Shown here one piece after another: positions 1-4,882 of a stretch of DNA of 6,762 nt. How positions within the stretch are numbered: the first letter of the stretch is position 1; each line of letters opens with the position of its first letter. The DNA lies in NCBI GenBank assembly GCA_946477805.1, contig CAMKZP010000204.1, positions 1 through 6,762 of the forward strand. Reading direction: 5' to 3'. The DNA is from an uncultured Enterobacter sp. (GTDB taxonomy: Bacteria; Pseudomonadota; Gammaproteobacteria; Enterobacterales; Enterobacteriaceae). The notes beneath the pieces were generated by a model that saw nothing but the letters and a program-made list of their open reading frames with translations, was not told the origin of the DNA and made no database searches. Position numbers and translations under genes: made by a program.

Positions 1-338
1 CCATTCTCGGCGGAACCGGCGTTTCATGGGGCATTCACGTCTGGACGGCGGATACCCAAACCACAGCAAGCCGCCAGCAGTGGCAGCAAACGCTGGACAA
101 CATGGCGGCCCGCAAGCCCGAACGCGTTATTCCGGGGCACTACCTGGGAACACCGCCTGCAGGCGCGGGGGCTATCGACTTTACCCGCCGCTATCTGCAG
201 CAGTTCGAACAGGCGCTGGCGACGCACAAAGACTCGGCGGGCGTCATCAGCGCGATGAAAAAACAGTGGCCGGAGCTGGCGGAAGACAGCTCGTTAGAAC
301 TGAGCGCGAAGGTCAATACCGGCGAAATGAAGTGGTAA
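1..338 (+). CDS. MBL-fold metallo-hydrolase, C-terminal fragment (5' end outside window)
   Basis: The open frame enters from the left edge (first whole codon at 3) and stops at TAA 336–338, giving about 111 residues. It begins ILGGTGVSWGIHVW and continues with a helical stretch to ERVIPGHYLG. The Pro-Gly-His motif after a helix, preceded by a Gly-rich strand and a W-x-AD loop, is the usual late metal-ligand region of metallo-beta-lactamase-fold hydrolases. The His would be a metal ligand. The rest (FTRRYLQQFEQAL, ISAMKKQWPEL) looks like the C-terminal helices of small MBL-fold proteins. The HxHxDH motif and the start lie upstream, so substrate and exact family cannot be assigned. It is followed after 50 nt by the VOC gene on the same strand, so co-transcription is possible. 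Assignment rests on one motif and overall pattern. Confidence 0.7.
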   Translation, partial: ILGGTGVSWGIHVWTADTQTTASRQQWQQTLDNMAARKPERVIPGHYLGTPPAGAGAIDFTRRYLQQFEQALATHKDSAGVISAMKKQWPELAEDSSLELSAKVNTGEMKW

Positions 339-348
339 TAGCCTGAAG

Positions 349-384
349 TTCTCCTGCTATATTTAATTTTTTATAGCAGGAGAA
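349..384 (+). promoter_or_regulatory. Hairpin that sequesters the ribosome-binding site of the VOC gene
   Basis: Positions 349–361 (TTCTCCTGCTATA) and 372–384 (TATAGCAGGAGAA) form a perfect 13-bp inverted repeat with a 10-nt A/T loop. The 3' arm contains the Shine-Dalgarno AGGAG at 378–382, only 6 nt before the ATG at 389, so in mRNA the site would be paired. No U-run follows the second arm, so it is not a normal intrinsic terminator. A role in controlling VOC translation relative to the upstream MBL gene, or in response to temperature or a ligand, is inference. Confidence 0.5.
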
Positions 385-388
385 ATAT

Positions 389-910
389 ATGCAAACGTCC
401 GTCAGGGGTATCGACCATATCGGTATTACGGTGCCCGACATAGAAAAAGCCACCCTATTTTTTGAACGGGCTTTTGGAGCCAGGGTGTTATATCACTCCG
501 TCGATGCCGAAACGGATAATATTGACCATCGCGCCCAACAGCACACCTTACGATTATTCCCCGGAACCACCATCCGCGCCATCCGCATGCTTGCCATGCC
601 GCACGGGCCGGGTATCGAACTCTTCGAAATGCACGGGCCCGAGCAGGGCATGCCCGCCCGCGCCAGCGACTTCGGCCTGCAGCATTTCGCTGTCTATGTT
701 GATGATTTTGAACAGGCCATCTCCGCGTTCACCGCCGCAGGCGGCGAGATGTTTACCAAACCCAAACCGCTCACCTTCCCGGATGAGCAAGGCGAAGGTA
801 ATGCCTTCTGCTATGGCCAAACGCCCTGGGGCAGCATTGTGGAATTGATCTCCTGGCCCTCTCCAATGCCTTATGAAAAAACGACAAATTTACGCCGCTG
901 GAAACCATAA
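389..910 (+). CDS. VOC superfamily (glyoxalase/bleomycin-resistance/dioxygenase fold) protein
   Basis: The 173-residue protein opens with GIDHIGITVPDIEKATLFFERAFGA, the typical first beta-alpha-beta module of the vicinal-oxygen-chelate fold. A second module starts at LQHFAVYVDDFEQAISAF (about residues 97–114). The four expected metal ligands can be read: His10, Glu77 (GIELFE), His99 (LQHFAV) and Glu152 (GSIVELISW). It is therefore likely to be a metal-binding, soluble, cytoplasmic enzyme rather than a binding-only relative. Members include glyoxalase I, extradiol dioxygenases and fosfomycin or bleomycin resistance proteins. This one is longer than glyoxalase I and its reaction cannot be named. 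The ATG at 389 is chosen for AGGAG at 378–382 with 6-nt spacing and for the DHIG module starting at residue 9. The ribosome-binding site lies in a strong hairpin. Family assignment is firm, function unknown. Confidence 0.85.
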   Translation: MQTSVRGIDHIGITVPDIEKATLFFERAFGARVLYHSVDAETDNIDHRAQQHTLRLFPGTTIRAIRMLAMPHGPGIELFEMHGPEQGMPARASDFGLQHFAVYVDDFEQAISAFTAAGGEMFTKPKPLTFPDEQGEGNAFCYGQTPWGSIVELISWPSPMPYEKTTNLRRWKP

Positions 911-948
911 TTTTATTTCTGTGCTACGGAATATGATATTTTTATTTC

Positions 949-962
949 CAGGACGAATCTGA
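949..962 (+). promoter_or_regulatory. Candidate RcsB box upstream of bdm
   Basis: CAGGACGAATCTGA matches the RcsB-box pattern KMRGAWTMWYCTGM at 11 of 14 positions as I align it, including the GGA and TCTGA half-sites. It lies about 90 nt upstream of the bdm ATG. In E. coli bdm is known to be activated by the RcsCDB phosphorelay and by osmotic stress, which fits. The consensus is recalled from memory and degenerate, and no clean −10/−35 pair stands out downstream (TATGAT at 1002–1007 is the best −10), so the call is tentative. Confidence 0.4.
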
Positions 963-1049
963 ACCACAACGGCAAAAATATTTGTCACTCTGTTTATGAA
1001 TTATGATTTTGCAAGCCGTAACATTAAACAGAAAACGAACGGAGGCAGC

Positions 1050-1265
1050 ATGTTTACTTATTACCCGGCGAATACTACCTCAGCACAACCTGAGCTTGTT
1101 AACGCAATTGCCCAGGGTCTTCACGCCGAGCACGGTGCTGTGACTGAAGATGACATTTTGATGGAACTGACCAGGTGGGTGGAAGCCACAGATAATGACA
1201 TCCTCAGTGACATCTACCAGCAGACCATTAACTACGTCGTCAGCGGGCAAAACGCACCCTTGTGA
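1050..1265 (+). CDS. bdm: Biofilm-dependent modulation protein Bdm
   Basis: The 71-residue acidic protein reads MFTYYPANTTSAQPELVNAI through DNDILSDIYQQTINYVVSGQNAPL. Both ends and the central TEDDILMEL segment match E. coli Bdm, which is also 71 residues. The ATG at 1050 is chosen over the in-frame ATG at 996 because GGAGG lies at 1041–1045 and the resulting length equals the family length. No signal peptide or membrane segment is visible. In E. coli, Bdm is a small stress-regulated protein reported to affect flagellar and osmotic-stress gene expression, and its expression falls in biofilms. The molecular mechanism is not firmly known. It is followed by sra after 95 nt, the conserved enterobacterial order. 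Confidence 0.93.
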   Translation: MFTYYPANTTSAQPELVNAIAQGLHAEHGAVTEDDILMELTRWVEATDNDILSDIYQQTINYVVSGQNAPL

Positions 1266-1271
1266 AAACCT

Positions 1272-1279
1272 GCTAAGCT
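1272..1279 (+). promoter_or_regulatory. Candidate sigma-S-type −10 element for sra
   Basis: GCTAAGCT fits the sigma-S extended −10 pattern (KCTAYRCT) at 7 of 8 positions and lies just after the bdm stop, 82 nt upstream of the sra start. In E. coli sra is strongly induced in stationary phase, so a sigma-S-type promoter is expected. No −35 is clear, and the motif is short enough to arise by chance. Confidence 0.3.
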
Positions 1280-1307
1280 GGATCTGCAACCTAAGGGGTT
1301 ACATTTC

Positions 1308-1323
1308 GTTTGCGCAAGCAAAC
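1308..1323 (+). promoter_or_regulatory. Small GNRA-capped hairpin in the sra leader
   Basis: GTTTGC (1308–1313) and GCAAAC (1318–1323) form a perfect 6-bp stem closing a GCAA tetraloop, a particularly stable RNA loop class. It lies 37 nt upstream of the sra start and leaves the Shine-Dalgarno free. No U-tract follows, so it is not a terminator for bdm. Any role, such as 5'-end stabilisation, is inference. Confidence 0.35.
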
Positions 1324-1360
1324 TTGTCCTTAAAACTATCAACAGGATTGAGGAGTTAAT

Positions 1361-1498
1361 ATGAAATCGAACCGTCAGGCACGCCATATTCTGGGGCTGA
1401 ACTACAAGCTTTCTAACCAGCGTAAAGTGGTTATCGAGGGCGACAGTGAAACGCAAGTCACCCACGCCACCGGCAGGAAACGCCACGCAGGCAAGTAA
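1361..1498 (+). CDS. sra: Stationary-phase-induced ribosome-associated protein Sra (30S protein S22)
   Basis: This 45-codon gene encodes a very basic peptide starting MKSNRQARHILGL, with NQRKVV in the middle and ending TGRKRHAGK. E. coli Sra is 45 residues and starts MKSNRQARHILGLDHK, so identity is clear. The middle (about residues 25–36) is diverged, the ends conserved. GAGGAG at 1350–1355 lies 5 nt before the ATG. Sra binds the 30S subunit and accumulates in stationary phase. It is non-essential, with reported roles in ribosome stability or hibernation-related physiology. It sits between bdm and maeA as in E. coli and is followed by a strong terminator, so it is transcriptionally separated from maeA. 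Confidence 0.95.
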   Translation: MKSNRQARHILGLNYKLSNQRKVVIEGDSETQVTHATGRKRHAGK

Positions 1499-1518
1499 GT
1501 TCCAGTAACAAATCCACG

Positions 1519-1550
1519 ACACCATCGGTAATCCCGATGGTGTTTTTTTT
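1519..1550 (+). terminator. Intrinsic terminator of sra
   Basis: ACACCATCGG (1519–1528) pairs perfectly with CCGATGGTGT (1534–1543) around a 5-nt loop and is followed by an uninterrupted T-run to 1550. It lies 20 nt after the sra stop. This is a textbook Rho-independent terminator separating sra from maeA. Confidence 0.93.
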
Positions 1551-1581
1551 ACGTGTTGCAGTAATTAGCCTCTACCTCCTC

Positions 1582-1587
1582 TATAAT
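1582..1587 (+). promoter_or_regulatory. Promoter −10 box for maeA
   Basis: A perfect TATAAT lies 32 nt after the sra terminator and 85 nt before the maeA ATG. The −35 is weak: TTGCAG at 1556–1561 would give an over-long 20-nt spacer, and nothing better sits at 17 nt. Position between terminator and gene supports it as the maeA promoter. Confidence 0.55.
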
Positions 1588-1672
1588 ACTGCCCGACCGC
1601 ACCCGCCGCACGGGCCAGAAAGATGACAAAAAGCAGTGCCAGGGACGGATCTTCAAAAAATGAGTGAGTGAC

Positions 1673-3372
1673 ATGGACAACAAACTGAAAAAACATCGTT
1701 CCCTTTATATTCCCTATGCCGGTCCTGTTTTACTGGAATTTCCCCTGCTGAACAAAGGCAGCGCCTTCAGCATGGAAGAGCGCAGCAGCTTCAACCTGCT
1801 CGGCCTGTTGCCTGAAGTGGTTGAAACCATTGAGGAACAGGCCGAGCGCGCCTGGATCCAGTATCAGGGCTTCAAAACCGAGATCGACAAGCACATCTAC
1901 CTGCGCAACATTCAGGACACCAACGAAACCCTCTTCTACCGCCTGGTGCAGAACCATCTCGAAGAGATGATGCCGGTGATCTACACCCCAACGGTCGGCG
2001 CCGCCTGCGAACGCTTCTCTGAGATCTACCGTCGCTCGCGCGGCGTATTTATCTCTTATCAGAACCGTCACAACATGGACGATATTCTGCAGAACGTGCC
2101 TAACCACAACATCAAGGTGATCGTGGTCACCGACGGCGAACGTATCCTGGGCCTCGGCGACCAGGGCATCGGCGGGATGGGTATTCCGATCGGCAAGCTC
2201 TCACTCTATACCGCCTGCGGCGGCATCAGCCCGGCCTACACCCTGCCGGTGGTGCTCGACGTGGGAACCAACAACCAGCAGCTGCTGAACGATCCGCTGT
2301 ATATGGGCTGGCGCCATCCGCGCATTACCGACGACGAGTACTACCAGTTTGTGGATGACTTCATCCAGGCCGTTAAACACCGCTGGCCGGACGTGCTGCT
2401 GCAGTTTGAAGATTTCGCGCAGAAAAACGCCATGCCGCTGCTGAACCGCTATCGCGATGAGATTTGCTCCTTCAACGACGACATTCAGGGCACCGCCGCC
2501 GTCACCGTCGGCACGCTGATCGCCGCCAGCCGCGCGGCCGGAAGCCAGCTGAGCTATCAGAAAATTGTCTTCCTTGGCGCAGGCTCCGCGGGCTGTGGTA
2601 TCGCCGAGCAGATTATCGCCCAGACCCAGCGCGAAGGATTGAGCGAGGAGCTGGCGCGCTCCCGCGTCTTTATGGTTGACCGGTTTGGCCTGCTGACCGA
2701 CGGCATGCCAAACCTGCTGCCGTTCCAGACGAAGCTGGTGCAAAAGCGCGAGAACCTGAAAAACTGGGATACCGAAAACGAAGTGCTGTCCCTGCTGGAC
2801 GTGGTGCGCAACGTGAAGCCGGATATTCTGATCGGCGTTTCCGGGCAGACCGGTCTCTTCACCGAAGAGATTATTCGCGAGATGCACAAATACTGCGAAC
2901 GCCCTATCGTGATGCCGCTCTCTAACCCGACCTCCCGCGTGGAAGCTACGCCGCAGGACATCATCACCTGGACCGAAGGCAACGCGCTGGTTGCCACCGG
3001 CAGCCCGTTCGACCCGGTGGTATGGAAAGATAAGGTTTACCCGATTGCCCAGTGCAACAACTCCTACATTTTCCCCGGCATTGGTCTGGGGGTTATCGCC
3101 TCCGGCGCATCGCGTATTACGGACGAAATGCTGATGTCGGCGAGCGAAACCCTGGCGAAACACTCTCCGCTGGTCAACGACGGCGAAGGACTGGTGCTGC
3201 CGGAGCTGAAGGATATCCAGAAGGTGTCCCCGATAGCCTGCTGCAGCGCGTCGGCAAAATGGCGCAGCAGCAGGGCGTGGCGGTAAATACCTCCGCCGAC
3301 GCGCTGCAGCAGGCTATCGACGACAACTACTGGATGCCGGAATACCGGAGCTATCGCCGCACGTCCATTTAA
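1673..3372 (+). pseudogene. maeA: NAD-dependent malic enzyme MaeA (SfcA), frameshifted near the 3' end
   Basis: MaeA oxidatively decarboxylates malate to pyruvate with NAD+ in the cytoplasm. The frame from ATG 1673 matches E. coli MaeA closely. It shows the RSLYIPYAGP start, catalytic Tyr in PVIYTPTVGA (about residue 104), catalytic Lys in GMGIPIGKLS (about 175), metal ligands in QFEDF and FNDDIQGTA (about 246–270), and the nucleotide loop FLGAGSAGCG (about 302). ATG 1673 is preferred over the in-frame GTG 1664 because it puts 8 residues before RSLYIPY, as in E. coli. After LKDIQKVS the frame breaks: it reads 18 unrelated residues and stops at 3284–3286, giving 537 residues. The native C-terminus, VGKMAQQQG to YRRTSI, continues from 3250 in another frame to TAA 3370–3372. 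The footprint is 1700 nt, 2 nt more than 565 codons plus stop. About 46 conserved residues are lost, so activity is doubtful; an artefact is possible. Confidence 0.9.
3231..3319. repeat. maeA: 25-bp perfect inverted repeat inside maeA at the frameshift
   Basis: Arm 1 is 3231–3255 (starts CGATAGCCTGC, ends GCGTCGGC) and arm 2 is 3295–3319 (starts GCCGACGCG, ends GGCTATCG). They are exact reverse complements with a 39-nt spacer. Arm 2 encodes the conserved ADALQQAI segment, so it is original. Arm 1 replaces the six residues expected between KVS and VGKM (RAIAFA in E. coli), so it is the derived copy. The change from 18 to 20 nt produces the frameshift. The pattern fits quasipalindrome conversion by template switching. 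Confidence 0.9.
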
Positions 3373-3389
3373 GCGTAAGCGTTATTCCC

Positions 3390-3413
3390 TCCCTCACCCT
3401 GCGGGGTGAGGGA
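3390..3413 (+). repeat. GC-rich palindrome after maeA (possible terminator or dispersed repeat)
   Basis: TCCCTCACCC (3390–3399) and GGGTGAGGGA (3404–3413) form a 10-bp perfect stem with a TGCG loop, 17 nt after the native maeA stop. No T-run follows. A second small stem, CGTCAC 3415–3420 with GTGACG 3430–3435, comes straight after. Palindromes rich in CCCTCACCC are common as short intergenic repeats in enterobacteria, so it may be such an element or a weak maeA 3' stem. The rest of the 3373–3510 gap is AT-rich, presumably carrying the promoter of the next gene, but I see no convincing −35/−10 pair. Confidence 0.45.
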
Positions 3414-3510
3414 ACGTCACAAATACTGCGTGACGAAACCTGGCACTGAATAAGTTATTTCTACAAAAACAATATCCACTATTAGCCTCGTTCTTTATGC
3501 GGAGAAGTTC

Positions 3511-4602
3511 GTGATCACATGGCTCAGGAAAGTAAATCGGTCGAAAAATTATATTCTGAAACGCGCAAAGCTAAGATTAAAACTCAATCTTTTGAGCACG
3601 GCGGTTGCCCTGGCCCGTCGCTCCCCGGCTGACCGTGATTCAGACACAAACCATCTGGTTATTCCCTTCATTTCAAAAGGAATTGGCGACGCTGTGGTTA
3701 TTGGCGGGATCGTTGATACGCTCGTGAAAAATGGCTATCGCGTGTCCGTGATTGCAGATAAAAGAACGCATTTCTTATTCAGGGAGTGGAATAATTTAGA
3801 GGGGCTCTATTTTTACGATCCTGATAACAAAAAGCCCTTATTTACCGCACTGAAGAAAATCAATCCGTTCGTATTTATTGATTCGCACGAGATCACGGTT
3901 TCGAACGTCGATGTTTTTAACCTATTACGCGTGGTTAAGCCTCACAGAACCATCGGCTTCACCGACAAATATCGCGTCTATGACGAAGTCGTCACCGTCA
4001 AAGACCGTCTGGCGCACATCAGCACCCGATACGTGGATCTATTGCAACATCTGGGGATCCCGGCCACAGAGTACGATTACTCCATCGTTATTCCTGACGG
4101 TGACGCAGAGGCGGCAAGAGCCTTCATCAGGAATACAACGGATAAGAAAATCGTATCCTTTATTCCTTACGGCAGCGTCAGCGAGCGTTTCTTCTCGGAC
4201 CAGCAGATTGAGGCCATTATTCGGCATATGGCCAAATATCAGGATGCGTATCATCTCGTCATTCTGGGGGAGCAGCATAAGATTAAACCCATCCCCGACT
4301 CGGCTAACGTCACCAAAAATACCACGCCGTCATTCTTTTCGGCCGCACAGATTATTAAAGATAGCGCCCTGGTCATTTCACCCGATACGTCATTCGTGCA
4401 TGTTTCGAAAGCGCTTAATAAAAGGATGATCTGCATTTACCCCTACAAAATACTCGTGGCACCGGCAGATAACGCCGATATCTGGGGGCCAAACTATCCG
4501 CTGGCGGCTCAGGTGAGGCTTAAAGAACGCCGGGTCATGGACGCCGACGTGCGGCCTATTCTGGAGCTAATTGACCAGCAGCTGAGCGCTATCGCGCAGT
4601 AA
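3511..4602 (+). CDS. Glycosyltransferase family 9-like (heptosyltransferase-related) protein
   Basis: The 363-residue protein has a GT-B layout. A basic N-terminal stretch (residues 1–40, KR-rich, no membrane segment) leads into LVIPFISKGIGDAVVIGGIV (about 49–68), the GIGD loop of GT9 N-domains. A second domain begins near KIVSFIPYGSVSERFFS (about 213–229). The strongest family motif is VISPDTSFVHVSKAL (about 288–302), equivalent to the PDTxxxH donor-site motif of LPS heptosyltransferases; IWGP follows at about 324. GT9 enzymes transfer heptose or related sugars to LPS core, so a peripheral inner-membrane role in a surface glycan is likely, but donor and acceptor are unknown. The start is GTG 3511, with GGAG at 3501–3504; the ATG at 3497 runs into a stop. 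Codons are noticeably more AT-rich than in maeA or the ABC-F gene, suggesting a different history. It stands alone, not in a glycan cluster. Confidence 0.8.
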   Translation: MITWLRKVNRSKNYILKRAKLRLKLNLLSTAVALARRSPADRDSDTNHLVIPFISKGIGDAVVIGGIVDTLVKNGYRVSVIADKRTHFLFREWNNLEGLYFYDPDNKKPLFTALKKINPFVFIDSHEITVSNVDVFNLLRVVKPHRTIGFTDKYRVYDEVVTVKDRLAHISTRYVDLLQHLGIPATEYDYSIVIPDGDAEAARAFIRNTTDKKIVSFIPYGSVSERFFSDQQIEAIIRHMAKYQDAYHLVILGEQHKIKPIPDSANVTKNTTPSFFSAAQIIKDSALVISPDTSFVHVSKALNKRMICIYPYKILVAPADNADIWGPNYPLAAQVRLKERRVMDADVRPILELIDQQLSAIAQ

Positions 4603-4634
4603 AAACTGGGGCTAGGTTTATTCTCACAATGTTG

Positions 4635-4640
4635 TATAGT
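4635..4640 (+). promoter_or_regulatory. Candidate −10 box for the leader ORF and ABC-F gene
   Basis: TATAGT (5 of 6 to TATAAT) lies 33 nt after the GT9 stop and 44 nt before the 27-codon ORF. The −35 is poor (TAGGTT 4613–4618 at 16 nt). It is the best promoter-like hexamer in the gap; no terminator is visible after the GT9 gene, so read-through from upstream is also possible. Confidence 0.35.
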
Positions 4641-4683
4641 GATATTCCCCGACAACCCGTTAACTTATATAAGGAGGCCAATT

Positions 4684-4767
4684 ATGCTGTATCGTGAAAA
4701 CTTTAATGTTTCACATACTCTTGGCGATCGCACCAGCTCAAGCGTTATCGGTATCGTGCTGCGATAA
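4684..4767 (+). CDS. 27-residue small ORF, putative leader peptide of the ABC-F gene
   Basis: The peptide starts MLYRENFNVSHTLGDR and ends SVIGIVLR, with stop TAA 4765–4767. Translation is well supported: AAGGAGG at 4671–4677 is a near-perfect Shine-Dalgarno, 6 nt from the ATG, far stronger than the site of the ABC-F gene itself. The peptide has no signal sequence or membrane helix and I do not recognise it. Codons 18–20 are three serines and coincide with the first arm of the 4736–4780 hairpin. The stop codon lies in the second arm, so a ribosome on this ORF must affect the fold. It ends 115 nt before the ABC-F start. Most likely it is a regulatory leader peptide; an independent small protein is the alternative. 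Confidence 0.6.
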   Translation: MLYRENFNVSHTLGDRTSSSVIGIVLR

Positions 4768-4780
4768 CTTCTGCTTGAGC
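4736..4780 (+). promoter_or_regulatory. 15-bp hairpin at the end of the leader ORF (possible attenuator element)
   Basis: GCTCAAGCGTTATCG (4736–4750) pairs with CGATAAC (4762–4768) and GCTTGAGC (4773–4780): 15 perfect pairs interrupted only by a 4-nt bulge, with an 11-nt loop. The inner 3' strand CGATAACT (4762–4769) can instead pair perfectly with AGTTATCG at 4822–4829, so two folds exclude each other. No T-run follows, so termination at this hairpin is unlikely; translational control is the more likely mode. Both arms overlap codons of the 27-residue ORF. Confidence 0.6.
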
Positions 4781-4826
4781 GAAGACACCAACCCCTGAAA
4801 CCCCTTCTCTCGGGCTTACTGAGTTA

Positions 4827-4861
4827 TCGTCAGCGATGTTTGACGAGGCATAAACATGCCT
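4827..4861 (+). promoter_or_regulatory. Tandem hairpins immediately upstream of the ABC-F start
   Basis: TCGTCA (4827–4832) pairs with TGACGA (4841–4846), and AGGCAT (4846–4851) pairs with ATGCCT (4856–4861) around an AAAC loop. The first competes with the 4762–4769/4822–4829 pairing. The second hides the GAGG ribosome-binding site and ATG of the 6-codon mini-ORF. Each stem is short (6 bp) and could be coincidental alone. Their spacing and overlap with initiation signals make a regulatory role plausible. Confidence 0.4.
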
Positions 4862-4876
4862 GTAACTCTTGGGTAA
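4856..4876 (+). CDS. 6-codon mini-ORF just upstream of the ABC-F gene
   Basis: The ORF reads MPVTLG followed by TAA at 4874–4876. GAGG at 4845–4848 is 7 nt before its ATG, a better ribosome-binding site than any in front of the ABC-F ATG at 4883. Its stop lies 6 nt before that ATG, a distance that allows termination–reinitiation. It could be a second leader peptide delivering ribosomes to the ABC-F start. Such a short ORF can arise by chance, so the call is tentative. Confidence 0.3.
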   Translation: MPVTLG

Positions 4877-4882
4877 GCAATA

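Noticed and set aside
349..384. Hairpin read as an intrinsic terminator for the MBL gene
   Set aside because: The T-rich stretch is the loop, not a tail after the 3' arm, and the 3' arm holds the VOC ribosome-binding site.
996..1265. Longer 89-residue start for bdm at 996
   Set aside because: No Shine-Dalgarno, AT-rich non-conserved extension; ATG 1050 has GGAGG and gives the E. coli length of 71 residues.
1664..1672. GTG at 1664 as the maeA start
   Set aside because: It adds three residues not expected from the E. coli N-terminus; ATG 1673 places RSLYIPY at the family position. Neither has a strong ribosome-binding site, so this is not fully settled.
2201..3163. 320-codon minus-strand open frame inside maeA
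   Set aside because: Antisense shadow of a high-GC conserved gene; the + strand product matches MaeA throughout and the antisense protein has no recognisable motif.
3052..3372. Separate 106-codon ORF over the end of maeA
   Set aside because: Only its last part (from 3250) is meaningful, being the native MaeA C-terminus in the shifted frame; the earlier part is an out-of-frame shadow.
4736..4780. Strong hairpin read as a Rho-independent terminator before the ABC-F gene
   Set aside because: It is followed by GAAGACACC and not by a T-run; it overlaps a well-initiated ORF, so a translational role fits better.
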